A stretch of DNA of 23,339 nucleotides, taken from the NCBI GenBank assembly GCA_964506075.1, contig CAZDKO010000027.1, forward strand, positions 1 to 23,339. Reading direction: 5' to 3'. Below the pieces are notes generated by a model. That model was not told the origin of the DNA. It did no database searches and worked only from the letters and a program-made list of their open reading frames with translations. The position numbers were made by a program, and so were the translations under genes. Of this stretch, positions 14,727 to 22,325 are shown piece after piece. The DNA is from CAZDKO01 sp964506075 [NCBI: uncultured bacterium] (lineage in GTDB: Bacteria; CAZDME01; JAYEMH01). Positions within the stretch are counted from its first letter, which is position 1; each line of letters starts with the position of its first letter.

Positions 14727-16028
14727 ATGAAAAAGAGAATAAACATTGGTTTAATCGGCTGGGGAACGGTTGGAGACGGTGTCGTTAACATTTTAGAAAG
14801 CCGGGAAAAATATCTTTCAGAAAAGGTAGGTGCTGATTTACATTTAAAATCAATCGTTGATCTGGATATAAAAAGAGAGCGTTTGTTTAAAGTTGAGAGA
14901 TGTATTTTAAGCCGGGAAGCAAAAAATATTTTGTCTGACCCGGACATAGATATTGTCGTTGAACTGGTCGGAGGAGAAAAATCAGCCAGGGATTACGTCA
15001 AAGAGGCTTTGAGGAATGGCAAAGCCGTAGTAACCGCTAATAAAGCCCTGCTGGCTAAACACGGAAAAGAGATTTTTAAGTTAGCCAGAGAACATAATGC
15101 GGAAATCGGGTTTGAAGCCAGTGTCTGCGGCGGCATACCGTTAATTCGTTCTATAAAGGAGGGTTTGCTGGCCAATCGGATTAGTCTGTTACAGGGTATA
15201 ATAAATGGAACGTGTAACTACATCCTGACCCGGATGGAGGAAAAATCTTGTTCCTTTGAAGAAGCTTTGAAGGAAGCTCAAAAGTGCGGATATGCTGAGG
15301 CTGATCCCACCCTGGATATAAATGGATGGGATTCAGCGCACAAACTGGTCATTCTGGCTTCGTTAATTTTTGGAACTTCAATCAGCCTGTCAGACATCTA
15401 TGTAGAGGGAATTAAATCGATTACCCCCATGGATATTCAATATGCCCGCGAGCTTGGTTACACGATTAAACTTTTAGCTATAGCTAAAGAAGAACGTCGT
15501 CAAATTGAAATCCGGGTTCATCCGGTGTTGCTACCGTCTAATTATCTTCTTTCTTCGGTAAAGCACATTTTTAATGCGGTTTGTCTTAAAGGAGATAAAG
15601 TGGGGGAGTTGATTTTTTACGGAGCCGGAGCCGGACAATTTCCAACCGCCAGTTCTGTAGTCAGTGATATTTGCGATATCGCCGGTAAGTTAATCCGGGG
15701 TAAAGGAAAAGTGAGCCCTCTGTTTTTTGACGGTTCCTCCGGTAAATCCATAACGGATATAAAAAATTTAAAGTTGCGTTATTATGTCAGATTTACCACC
15801 ATGGATTCTCCCGGGGTCCTGGCTAAAATTTCTAAGATTTTAGGAGATAAAGGGATTAGTATTGCTTCAGTAATGCAAAAACGAAAAGAAGAGGGTAAAA
15901 AAATAGTTCCTATCATTATGATGACTCACCAGGCTCTTGAGGCAAGCGTAAGAGAGGCTTTAGTGGAGATAGATAAACTTACCGTCGTTAAAGGGAAGAC
16001 CCTTTCTATAAGGGTCGAGGATATCTAA
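14727..16028 (+). CDS. hom: Homoserine dehydrogenase with C-terminal ACT domain
   Basis: The enzyme reduces aspartate semialdehyde to homoserine, the branch point to threonine and methionine. From the chosen start it has 433 residues: an N-terminal dinucleotide fold with GLIGWGTVGDG (8-18), VTANKALLAKHG near 100, the catalytic region ASVCGGIPLI then INGTCNYILTRM near 155, GYAEADPTLDINGWDSAHKLVILA near 190, and an ACT domain from about 345 (YVRFTTMDSPGVLAKISKILGDKGISIASV) for feedback by threonine. AGGA at 14715-14718 gives an 8-nt spacing to ATG 14727; the upstream in-frame ATG at 14718 lacks a well-placed site. It follows tRNA-Pro and is directly abutted by the pseudopilin gene, with 0 nt between. 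Confidence 0.96.
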   Translation: MKKRINIGLIGWGTVGDGVVNILESREKYLSEKVGADLHLKSIVDLDIKRERLFKVERCILSREAKNILSDPDIDIVVELVGGEKSARDYVKEALRNGKAVVTANKALLAKHGKEIFKLAREHNAEIGFEASVCGGIPLIRSIKEGLLANRISLLQGIINGTCNYILTRMEEKSCSFEEALKEAQKCGYAEADPTLDINGWDSAHKLVILASLIFGTSISLSDIYVEGIKSITPMDIQYARELGYTIKLLAIAKEERRQIEIRVHPVLLPSNYLLSSVKHIFNAVCLKGDKVGELIFYGAGAGQFPTASSVVSDICDIAGKLIRGKGKVSPLFFDGSSGKSITDIKNLKLRYYVRFTTMDSPGVLAKISKILGDKGISIASVMQKRKEEGKKIVPIIMMTHQALEASVREALVEIDKLTVVKGKTLSIRVEDI

Positions 16029-16403
16029 ATGAAGAGACTAAATCCGAAAGAGAAAAGCGGTTTTACGCTGGTTGAAACAATGATTGTAGTTTGTGTTATT
16101 GGTATTCTGATAACGGTGGCTGTGCCTAACTATTTACGGGCAAGAAAGGAGACTTCTGCCAAGCTTTGTGTTATTAATCTCAGACAGATAGATACCGCTA
16201 AAGATCGCTGGGCCTGGTCTAGCGACGTCAATATAGGCGCTGACGTCTATATGACCGATATAGTGCCGGGGTTTATTAAAACGGAACCTGCTTGTCCCAG
16301 CAACGGGATTTATACACTGGGTGTAATAGGAGAGCTTCCTACCTGTAGTCTTGGAACTAACGAGACTGACGATTTATTTGATGACCACGAGATTCCTCAA
16401 TAA
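16029..16403 (+). CDS. Type IV pilin-like/type II secretion pseudopilin
   Basis: This 124-residue protein has a prepilin leader MKRLNPKEKSG cleaved after Gly11. The mature N-terminus is FTLVETMIVV, with Glu at +5 and N-methylated Phe at +1 expected, then a hydrophobic assembly helix to about residue 34. The globular part carries CVINLRQIDTAKDRWA, GFIKTEPACPSNGIYTLGVIGELPTCS and several cysteines. This arrangement is common in the large pseudopilin families of planctomycetes, Verrucomicrobia and Omnitrophota. It would need prepilin peptidase and a type II/IV assembly machine, neither of which is encoded here. It starts immediately after the hom stop and ends 42 nt before thrC, so it is embedded in the threonine operon. 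No link to amino-acid synthesis is known to me. Confidence 0.88.
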   Translation: MKRLNPKEKSGFTLVETMIVVCVIGILITVAVPNYLRARKETSAKLCVINLRQIDTAKDRWAWSSDVNIGADVYMTDIVPGFIKTEPACPSNGIYTLGVIGELPTCSLGTNETDDLFDDHEIPQ

Positions 16404-16445
16404 TTGTTTTAGCATAATAACCATTGTTAATGGAGAGAGATAATT

Positions 16446-17537
16446 ATGAATTGGCCCGGTGTTATTAATCGTTACAGGGAATTTTTACCGGTTACCCCCC
16501 AAACCCCGGTTATTACTTTAAAGGAGGGTAACACCCCGCTTATTGCGGCTAAAAGACTTTCCGCTTGTATTGGTGAAAAAATTAATTTGTATCTGAAATA
16601 TGAAGGTCTAAATCCAACCGGTTCATTTAAAGACAGGGGAATGACCGTCGCCGTTTCTAAAGCTTTAGAAGAAGGCAGCCGAGCGGTTATGTGTGCTTCT
16701 ACCGGTAATACCTCGGCTTCTGCCTCTGCCTATGCGGCTCAGGCCGGAATGAAATGTGTGGTTTTAATTCCTGAAGGAGCTATTGCTCTGGGGAAGCTTG
16801 CCCAGGCTTTGATTCATGGGGCTCAAGTTTTAGCCGTAGAAGGTAATTTTGACCAGGCTTTAACCCTGGTTAGAGAAATTACAGAAAAATATCCGATTAC
16901 TTTGGTTAATTCTTTAAACCCTTATCGGATTGAAGGACAGAAAACAGGGGCCTTTGAAATATGTGACTGTTTGGAAGGTCGGGGTCCGGACTTTCAAGCT
17001 ATGCCGGTAGGTAACGCCGGAAATATTACGGCTTATTGGAAAGGATATAAGGAGTATTTTGAGAAAGGGAGAATAAAATCTTTACCTAAAATGTTAGGTT
17101 TTCAAGCGGCTGGTTCGGCGCCGATTGTCGAAGGCAGGGTGATTGAAAAACCGGAGACAATTGCGACCGCTATCCGAATTGGAAACCCGGCCAGCTGGAA
17201 ACAAGCCGAGGCCGCCCGTGATGAGTCTCAAGGATTGATTGATAAAGTAACCGACGAGGAAATTATTGAAGCCTATAAACTCTTAGCCGGGCTGGAAGGG
17301 GTGTTCGTAGAACCGGCTTCAGCGGCGTCGGTAGCGGGTGTGATTAAACTGAATAAAGCCCGATTTTTTAATCAGGCGGCCGCTGAAATAGGGAGGCCGG
17401 TAACTGTTGTTTGTATCTTAACCGGACACGGCTTAAAAGACCCTGACCGGGCTATAAAAACAGTCAAGCAACCGGAAGTTATTCCGGCTGATATAGAAGC
17501 GGTAATTAAAAAAATTGACCTTAAGGTGAATGGATAA
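16446..17537 (+). CDS. thrC: Threonine synthase
   Basis: ThrC converts O-phosphohomoserine to threonine with PLP. The 363-residue protein is of the short Bacillus-like type. The PLP lysine is Lys62 in [27 protein letters not shown] (about 79-94), the glycine-rich [16 protein letters not shown] near 187, and [10 protein letters not shown] near 282 complete the fold-type II signature. The SFKDRG segment with the preceding EGNTPL distinguishes it from threonine deaminase. GGAGAGAG upstream supports the ATG at 16446. It sits 5 nt before the putative homoserine kinase, the enzyme expected to make its substrate. Confidence 0.95.
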   Translation: MNWPGVINRYREFLPVTPQTPVITLKEGNTPLIAAKRLSACIGEKINLYLKYEGLNPTGSFKDRGMTVAVSKALEEGSRAVMCASTGNTSASASAYAAQAGMKCVVLIPEGAIALGKLAQALIHGAQVLAVEGNFDQALTLVREITEKYPITLVNSLNPYRIEGQKTGAFEICDCLEGRGPDFQAMPVGNAGNITAYWKGYKEYFEKGRIKSLPKMLGFQAAGSAPIVEGRVIEKPETIATAIRIGNPASWKQAEAARDESQGLIDKVTDEEIIEAYKLLAGLEGVFVEPASAASVAGVIKLNKARFFNQAAAEIGRPVTVVCILTGHGLKDPDRAIKTVKQPEVIPADIEAVIKKIDLKVNG

Positions 17538-17542
17538 AAATT

Positions 17543-18823
17543 ATGAAAATGAAATTTATTGTTCTTGTTCCGGACGGAATGGCTGATTATCCTCTTAAAA
17601 ATTTAAACTATAGAACCCCTCTTGAAGTGGCTAAAACGCCTAATCTTGATAAACTCGCCGAGGAAGGTCAAATCGGTACAACTAAGAATGTTCCGCCCAA
17701 GATGACGCCCGGAAGTGACGTAGCCATAATTTCCCTGCTCGGATATGATCCGGCTAAATATTATACCGGCCGGGGACCGCTTGAAGCAGCCAGCATCGGA
17801 ATAAAATTAGCTGATGAAGAGGTAGCTTTTCGCTGTAATTTGGTTACGATTGACCATGGTTTTTTGACCGATTATAGTGCCGGTCATATTCAAAACCAGG
17901 AGTCTAAAATTCTTATGGAAATGATTGATAAAAATTTAGGGAATTCCGACATTCATTTTTATCCCGGCGTAAGTTATAGAAATTTAATGGTCGCTAAAAT
18001 TAAAATTTTCCACGGATTAGCCGGCAGTGAAAAGGAAAATGACGCTAAAAGAAAATTTTTGAAAAAATTTAAAAAAGAAACTGACGTGATAGACAGTATA
18101 AAATGTATGCCTCCGCACGATATGTTGAATCAACCTTATAAAGAATTTCTGCCTCAAGGAGATAAGGCGGCTATAATTAGAGATCTCACCGAACGTTCAA
18201 AAGAATTATTGGAGAAACACGAGATTAACAGGGTCAGGATCGATTTAGGAGAAAATCCGGCTAATATGATTTGGCTCTGGGGACAGGGAAAACGACCTAA
18301 GTTCCCGACTTTTTGGGAAAAATATACTTTGAAGGGGGGGGTGATTTCGGCCGTAGATTTAATAAAAGGGCTGGGAAAATATCTGGGGCTTAAGGTTATT
18401 GAAGTTCCCGGAGCGACAGGATATTATAATACAAATTACGAAGGTAAAGCCGAAGCGGCTTTAGATTGTCTTAATAAAAATGATTTTGTTTTCGTTCATG
18501 TAGAGGCTCCGGATGAAGCCGGACACAACGGTGATATTGTAGCGAAGATAAAAGCCATTGAGGATTTTGACCGGAGATTATTAGGGAAGGTTTTAGCCGG
18601 CATTAGTAAATTTCGACATTTCAGAATTATGGTTTTACCCGACCATCCGACCCCGATTAGTTTGCGAACTCACACCCGTGAAGCCGTTCCTTTCTTAATC
18701 TGCGGGGAAGGCGTGAAAAAAAATAAATTTAAATCTTTTTCGGAAAAATTAGCCGGGCAGAGCGCTATCCATTTTAGTAAGGGCTATAATTTAATGTCGT
18801 ATTTTATTAATCTGAAAAAATAA
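17543..18823 (+). CDS. Phosphoglycerate-mutase-like protein, probable homoserine kinase
   Basis: A 426-residue relative of ApgM in the alkaline-phosphatase superfamily. It keeps the metal-binding VPDGMADYP (Asp11), the nucleophile region MTPGSDVAIISLLGYDP (Ser58), the central PANMIWLWGQGKRP near 236, HVEAPDEAGHNGD near 317 and the C-terminal VLPDHPTPISLRTH. It differs from the copy at 162 in the substrate-facing loop, which reads DYSAGHI in place of DRRAGRI, and has FYPGVSYRNLMV and KCMPPHD segments. This pattern matches the ApgM-like clade (for example in Bacteroides and Desulfovibrio) reported from mutant fitness work to act as homoserine kinase. Lying between thrC and lysC, with no GHMP-type thrB in sight, it is the natural candidate for homoserine to O-phosphohomoserine. 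Automatic annotation would probably call it phosphoglycerate mutase. Confidence 0.8.
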   Translation: MKMKFIVLVPDGMADYPLKNLNYRTPLEVAKTPNLDKLAEEGQIGTTKNVPPKMTPGSDVAIISLLGYDPAKYYTGRGPLEAASIGIKLADEEVAFRCNLVTIDHGFLTDYSAGHIQNQESKILMEMIDKNLGNSDIHFYPGVSYRNLMVAKIKIFHGLAGSEKENDAKRKFLKKFKKETDVIDSIKCMPPHDMLNQPYKEFLPQGDKAAIIRDLTERSKELLEKHEINRVRIDLGENPANMIWLWGQGKRPKFPTFWEKYTLKGGVISAVDLIKGLGKYLGLKVIEVPGATGYYNTNYEGKAEAALDCLNKNDFVFVHVEAPDEAGHNGDIVAKIKAIEDFDRRLLGKVLAGISKFRHFRIMVLPDHPTPISLRTHTREAVPFLICGEGVKKNKFKSFSEKLAGQSAIHFSKGYNLMSYFINLKK

Positions 18824-18835
18824 CCGGAGATTGGA

Positions 18836-20083
18836 ATGGGCGTAATCGTTCAGAAATTTGGCGGGTCTTCAATGGATATCGGACCTTTATCAGACCCGGA
18901 CCCGACTAAAATAATAAATGTGGCCAGAAGAATTATAGCCACGTATAAAAAAGGTTATAAAGTGGTGGTGGTTGTTTCGGCGCCGGGTGATACTACCGAC
19001 TATCTGTATTCCGCGGCTTTAGTTATTTCCGGTAAATCCATTCCTTCCAGCCGCGAATTAGATATGTTACTTTCCACCGGTGAACAAATATCCATTTCTC
19101 TTTTAACGATGAAACTTCATGATTTAGGCGGCAAAGCGATTTCTTTAACCGGGCATCAGCTGGGGATTGTAACCGACAATGCCTATACCAAAGCGAAAAT
19201 TAAAAAGATAGAGACAAAAAGGATAGAAAAACTTTTAACCGAGAATTATATCGTTGTGGTTGCCGGTTTTCAGGGTTATAGTAAAAAGGATATTACCACT
19301 TTAGGCCGGGGCGGGTCAGACTTAACAGCCGTAGCTTTAGCCTCCGTGCTTAAAGCGGAAAGTTGCGAGATTTTCACCGACGTGGACGGTGTTTTTACTG
19401 CTGACCCAAGAATAGTCCCGGAGGCTAAAAAAATTGACCGTATTTCCTATGAAGAAATGTTAGAAATGGCTTCATCCGGTGCCCAGGTAATGCAGACGCG
19501 TTCTCTGGGATTCGCCCAGAAATATAACGTGCTGATTCACGTCCGTTCAAGTTTCCACGATCGGCCGGGAACTTTAATAGGAGGAGAAAGAAAAAACATG
19601 TTAGAAAAAGTTGTTATTAGCGGTGTTTCTCACGATAAAAATCAAGCTAAAATATCGATTGTTGATATTCCGGATCGGCCGGGAGTAGCCGCATATGTTT
19701 TCGGCAGTCTGGCGGAGAAAAATATTAACGTTGATATGATTATTCAAAGCGCCAGTAAAAACGGGAAAAACAGTATTTCTTTTACTATTTGCAAAGACGA
19801 CCTGAAAAAAGCCCTGGAGGTAATGGAAACAGTCAAGCACAAATTGAAAGCTCAAGGGGTTATTGCTGATGATAAAATAGCCAAGGTTTCTCTGGTCGGG
19901 GTGGGGATGCGGACCCACGCCGGTGTGGCGGCTGAAATGTTTAAAGCTTTAGCTGACCAGAAAATTAATATTGAGATGATTAGCACTTCAGAAATAAAGA
20001 TTTCCTGTGTTATCAGAGAGAAAGAGGTTAATAAGGCGGTACAGGCGATTCATCGTAAATTTAATTTAGGAACAGGAAAGTGA
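18836..20083 (+). CDS. lysC: Aspartate kinase
   Basis: Aspartate kinase phosphorylates aspartate, the entry step to lysine, threonine and methionine. The 415 residues have an amino-acid kinase domain (1 to about 250) with VQKFGGSS (5-12), [11 protein letters not shown] near 45, [12 protein letters not shown] near 80, [16 protein letters not shown] near 155 and [13 protein letters not shown] near 181. Two ACT repeats follow (about 255-415): [18 protein letters not shown] and [19 protein letters not shown]. It is a monofunctional enzyme, not fused to homoserine dehydrogenase. The ATG at 18836 follows CCGGAG at about 10 nt. An in-frame Met255 codon preceded by AGGAGG could start a separate ACT-only subunit, as in Bacillus and Corynebacterium. 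The stop overlaps the region where cimA begins. Confidence 0.96.
   Translation: MGVIVQKFGGSSMDIGPLSDPDPTKIINVARRIIATYKKGYKVVVVVSAPGDTTDYLYSAALVISGKSIPSSRELDMLLSTGEQISISLLTMKLHDLGGKAISLTGHQLGIVTDNAYTKAKIKKIETKRIEKLLTENYIVVVAGFQGYSKKDITTLGRGGSDLTAVALASVLKAESCEIFTDVDGVFTADPRIVPEAKKIDRISYEEMLEMASSGAQVMQTRSLGFAQKYNVLIHVRSSFHDRPGTLIGGERKNMLEKVVISGVSHDKNQAKISIVDIPDRPGVAAYVFGSLAEKNINVDMIIQSASKNGKNSISFTICKDDLKKALEVMETVKHKLKAQGVIADDKIAKVSLVGVGMRTHAGVAAEMFKALADQKINIEMISTSEIKISCVIREKEVNKAVQAIHRKFNLGTGK
19579..19600 (+). promoter_or_regulatory. Possible internal ribosome-binding site and start within lysC
   Basis: AGGAGGAG (19579-19586) precedes an in-frame ATG at 19598-19600 (codon 255). Initiation here would yield a 161-residue protein of just the two ACT domains, the size of known aspartokinase beta subunits. 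The spacing is about 11 nt, slightly long, and the Gly-Gly-Glu codons alone can create the motif, so this is tentative. Confidence 0.4.
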
Positions 20084-20085
20084 AA

Positions 20086-21666
20086 ATGAATAAAGTCAAA
20101 ATATACGATACCACTCTCCGGGACGGGGCACAAAGTGAAGGGGTTTCATTTTCGGTTCAGGATAAGCTTCGGATTGTTAAAAAACTTGATTACTTCGGTT
20201 TTCATTACATAGAAGGGGGCTGGCCCGGTTCAAATCCCAAGGATATTGATTTTTTTAATGAAGCGAAGAAAATAAAACTTGATAACGCTGTCCTGGTTGC
20301 TTTTACCAGCACCAGGAGAGCCGGGATTTCTGCCGGAGAAGATAAAAACTTAAAGATAGCTTTGCAGGTAGAGACACCGGCGGTGGCTATTTTTGGTAAA
20401 AGCTGGATTCTCCATGTCCGGGAAGTTATTAAAACGAGTTTAGAAGAAAATTTAAAAATGATTTATGATTCGGTTAAACTCATTAAGGCTAAAGGGAAAG
20501 AAGTTATTTATGACGCTGAGCATTTTTTTGACGGTTATAAAGAAAACCCGGATTATGCTCTGGAAACGCTTAAAAAAGCCGAAGCCGCCGGAGCGGACTG
20601 GCTGGTTCTCTGTGATACCAATGGCGGCAGTTTACCCGGTGAAATTCAGAAAATAGTTAAGGCCGTAAAAAAAGAAACCGGTGTACCGCTCGGAATTCAT
20701 GTGCATAATGATAACGGGATGGCCGTAGCTAATAGCATTGTGGCCGTAGAAGCCGGAGTCAGCCAGGTTCAGGGAACAATTAACGGATACGGGGAACGTT
20801 GCGGTAATGCCGACCTTTGCGTTATTATTCCTAATTTACAATTAAAGTTAGGGTTAGAATGTTTAGAAGGAAATAAATTAACTTCTCTTAGAGAGGTTTC
20901 TCGTTACGTTGATGAAATGGCCAACATTATTCCCAAGCCTAATCAACCTTATGTAGGAGACAGTGCTTTTGCCCATAAAGGCGGAACTCATGTGGATGCG
21001 GTCAAAAAGAATCCCCGCTCTTTTGAACATATTGACCCTGATTTAGTCGGCAATCGCCGGCGGATATTAATTTCTGAGCTTTCCGGAAAAAGTAACATCC
21101 TCTTAAAAGCTAAAGAATTAAACCTGGATTTGACTAAAGATACCCCCGAGACTCAGGAAATTTTGGATAAAATAAAAAAATTAGAATATGAAGGTTATCA
21201 GTTTGAAGCGGCTGAGGCCTCTCTGGAGTTACTGCTTAAGAAAGCGATGGGACGGTATCATCCTTTTTTTGACCTTGAAGGGTTTGAAGTAAAAGTGGTT
21301 AATCGTTCCAGAGAATTAGTATCTGAAGCCACTATTAAATTAAAGGTTAAGGGAGAAAAAGAAATAACTACCGCCGAAGGGGACGGTCCGGTGAATGCTC
21401 TGGATAGTGCTTTAAGAAAAGCCCTGGAGAGATTTTTCCCCGGTTTAAAAGGGATGCATCTGACTGATTTCAAAGTGAGGGTGTTAGACGCCAAAGCGGG
21501 AACGGCGGCTAAAGTGAGGGTATTAATTGAATCATCAGATCATGAAGGTTGCTGGTCAACAGTTGGTGTTTCGGAAAATATTATTGAAGCCAGCTGGGAG
21601 GCTTTGATTGACAGCGTGGAATATAAATTACTTAAGGAAAAAGACAGGCAGGGAGGGAAAAAATAA
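20086..21666 (+). CDS. cimA: (R)-citramalate synthase
   Basis: CimA joins pyruvate and acetyl-CoA to citramalate, opening the threonine-independent route to 2-oxobutyrate and isoleucine. The 526-residue protein has the HMGL-like TIM barrel with [19 protein letters not shown] (5-23), [12 protein letters not shown] near 45 (the loop typical of the long CimA type, not LeuA), [10 protein letters not shown] near 145, the metal ligands [15 protein letters not shown] near 205 and [12 protein letters not shown] near 235. A C-terminal LeuA-type regulatory domain runs from about 395. The family length of roughly 520-530 fits. GTG at 20080 overlaps the lysC stop, but AGGA at 20074-20077 sits 8 nt before ATG 20086, which I prefer. 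Placement after lysC links threonine and isoleucine supply. Confidence 0.92.
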   Translation: MNKVKIYDTTLRDGAQSEGVSFSVQDKLRIVKKLDYFGFHYIEGGWPGSNPKDIDFFNEAKKIKLDNAVLVAFTSTRRAGISAGEDKNLKIALQVETPAVAIFGKSWILHVREVIKTSLEENLKMIYDSVKLIKAKGKEVIYDAEHFFDGYKENPDYALETLKKAEAAGADWLVLCDTNGGSLPGEIQKIVKAVKKETGVPLGIHVHNDNGMAVANSIVAVEAGVSQVQGTINGYGERCGNADLCVIIPNLQLKLGLECLEGNKLTSLREVSRYVDEMANIIPKPNQPYVGDSAFAHKGGTHVDAVKKNPRSFEHIDPDLVGNRRRILISELSGKSNILLKAKELNLDLTKDTPETQEILDKIKKLEYEGYQFEAAEASLELLLKKAMGRYHPFFDLEGFEVKVVNRSRELVSEATIKLKVKGEKEITTAEGDGPVNALDSALRKALERFFPGLKGMHLTDFKVRVLDAKAGTAAKVRVLIESSDHEGCWSTVGVSENIIEASWEALIDSVEYKLLKEKDRQGGKK

Positions 21667-21668
21667 AA

Positions 21669-22259
21669 ATGGGTATGGATATCATCGCCACTAAATTAAA
21701 TAAAGAAATTATTCTTGATAAGAACATCTCCGCCGTTACAGGATTATTTACCTTTACTTTCTTGACTGTCGTGGGTGCTTTTGTCAGAGTTCCTCTTCCT
21801 TTTACTCCTGTGCCGATAACGGCTCAAACATTTTTTATTTTTTTGGCCGGGTTATTTTTAGGGAAAAGATTAGCTTCGTTAAGTCAGCTAAGTTATATTT
21901 TTCTGGGAATCTCCGGTTTACCCGTGTTTACCACCGGCGGAGGTGTTCTTTGTCTGAGCGGTCCTACCGGTGGCTATCTTTTGGGTTTTATAGTTTGCGC
22001 CTGGGTCATCGGCCGGCTTATGGAATTAAAATCAAACCCCACTTTTTTCTGGGTATTATTCAGTGTTTTTACAGGCAGTCTCTCGTTATATTTCCTGGGG
22101 GTGGTTCACTTGATGCTTTTAACCGGGGCGTCCTTTTCTAAAGGTATATATATGGGTTTCCTTCCTTTTTTCCCCGGTTGCATTCTTAAGATGATTTTAG
22201 CTTCATTAATTTTCTGGAAATTCAGGTACCGGATCAGGCAAATTTTCCCGTTAACATAA
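21669..22259 (+). CDS. bioY: BioY-family biotin transporter (ECF S component)
   Basis: BioY is the membrane substrate-binding subunit of energy-coupling-factor biotin transporters. The 196-residue protein is strongly hydrophobic with about six membrane segments. Family motifs are VPLPFTPVPITAQTFFIFLAG (about 39-59), LFLGKRLASLSQLSYIFLGISGLPVFTTGGG, and the biotin-site region LSGPTGGYLLGF (about 97-108). No ECF ATPase or T component is adjacent, so it either uses shared EcfAT from elsewhere or works alone. GGGAGGG at 21651-21657 lies 11 nt before the ATG at 21669. It begins 2 nt after cimA and closes the amino-acid gene train. Its presence suggests the cell can scavenge biotin; whether it also makes biotin cannot be told from here. 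Confidence 0.93.
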   Translation: MGMDIIATKLNKEIILDKNISAVTGLFTFTFLTVVGAFVRVPLPFTPVPITAQTFFIFLAGLFLGKRLASLSQLSYIFLGISGLPVFTTGGGVLCLSGPTGGYLLGFIVCAWVIGRLMELKSNPTFFWVLFSVFTGSLSLYFLGVVHLMLLTGASFSKGIYMGFLPFFPGCILKMILASLIFWKFRYRIRQIFPLT

Positions 22260-22325
22260 AATTATAGTTTTCTCACCCGGATACGTATTAGCTGAAATAA
22301 ATGGTTATTATTTCAAGGAACATTT

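Noticed and set aside
14459-14947. Minus-strand open frame of 162 codons spanning tRNA-Pro
   Set aside because: It covers the reverse complement of tRNA-Pro, including the [13 protein letters not shown] peptide that recurs in databases as a mistranslated tRNA, and overlaps the MerR-like gene and hom, both firmly supported.
16415-16434. CCATT-GTT-AATGG hairpin between the pseudopilin gene and thrC as a terminator
   Set aside because: The stem is 5 bp with no T-run after it, and thrC follows closely with a good Shine-Dalgarno, so readthrough is more likely.
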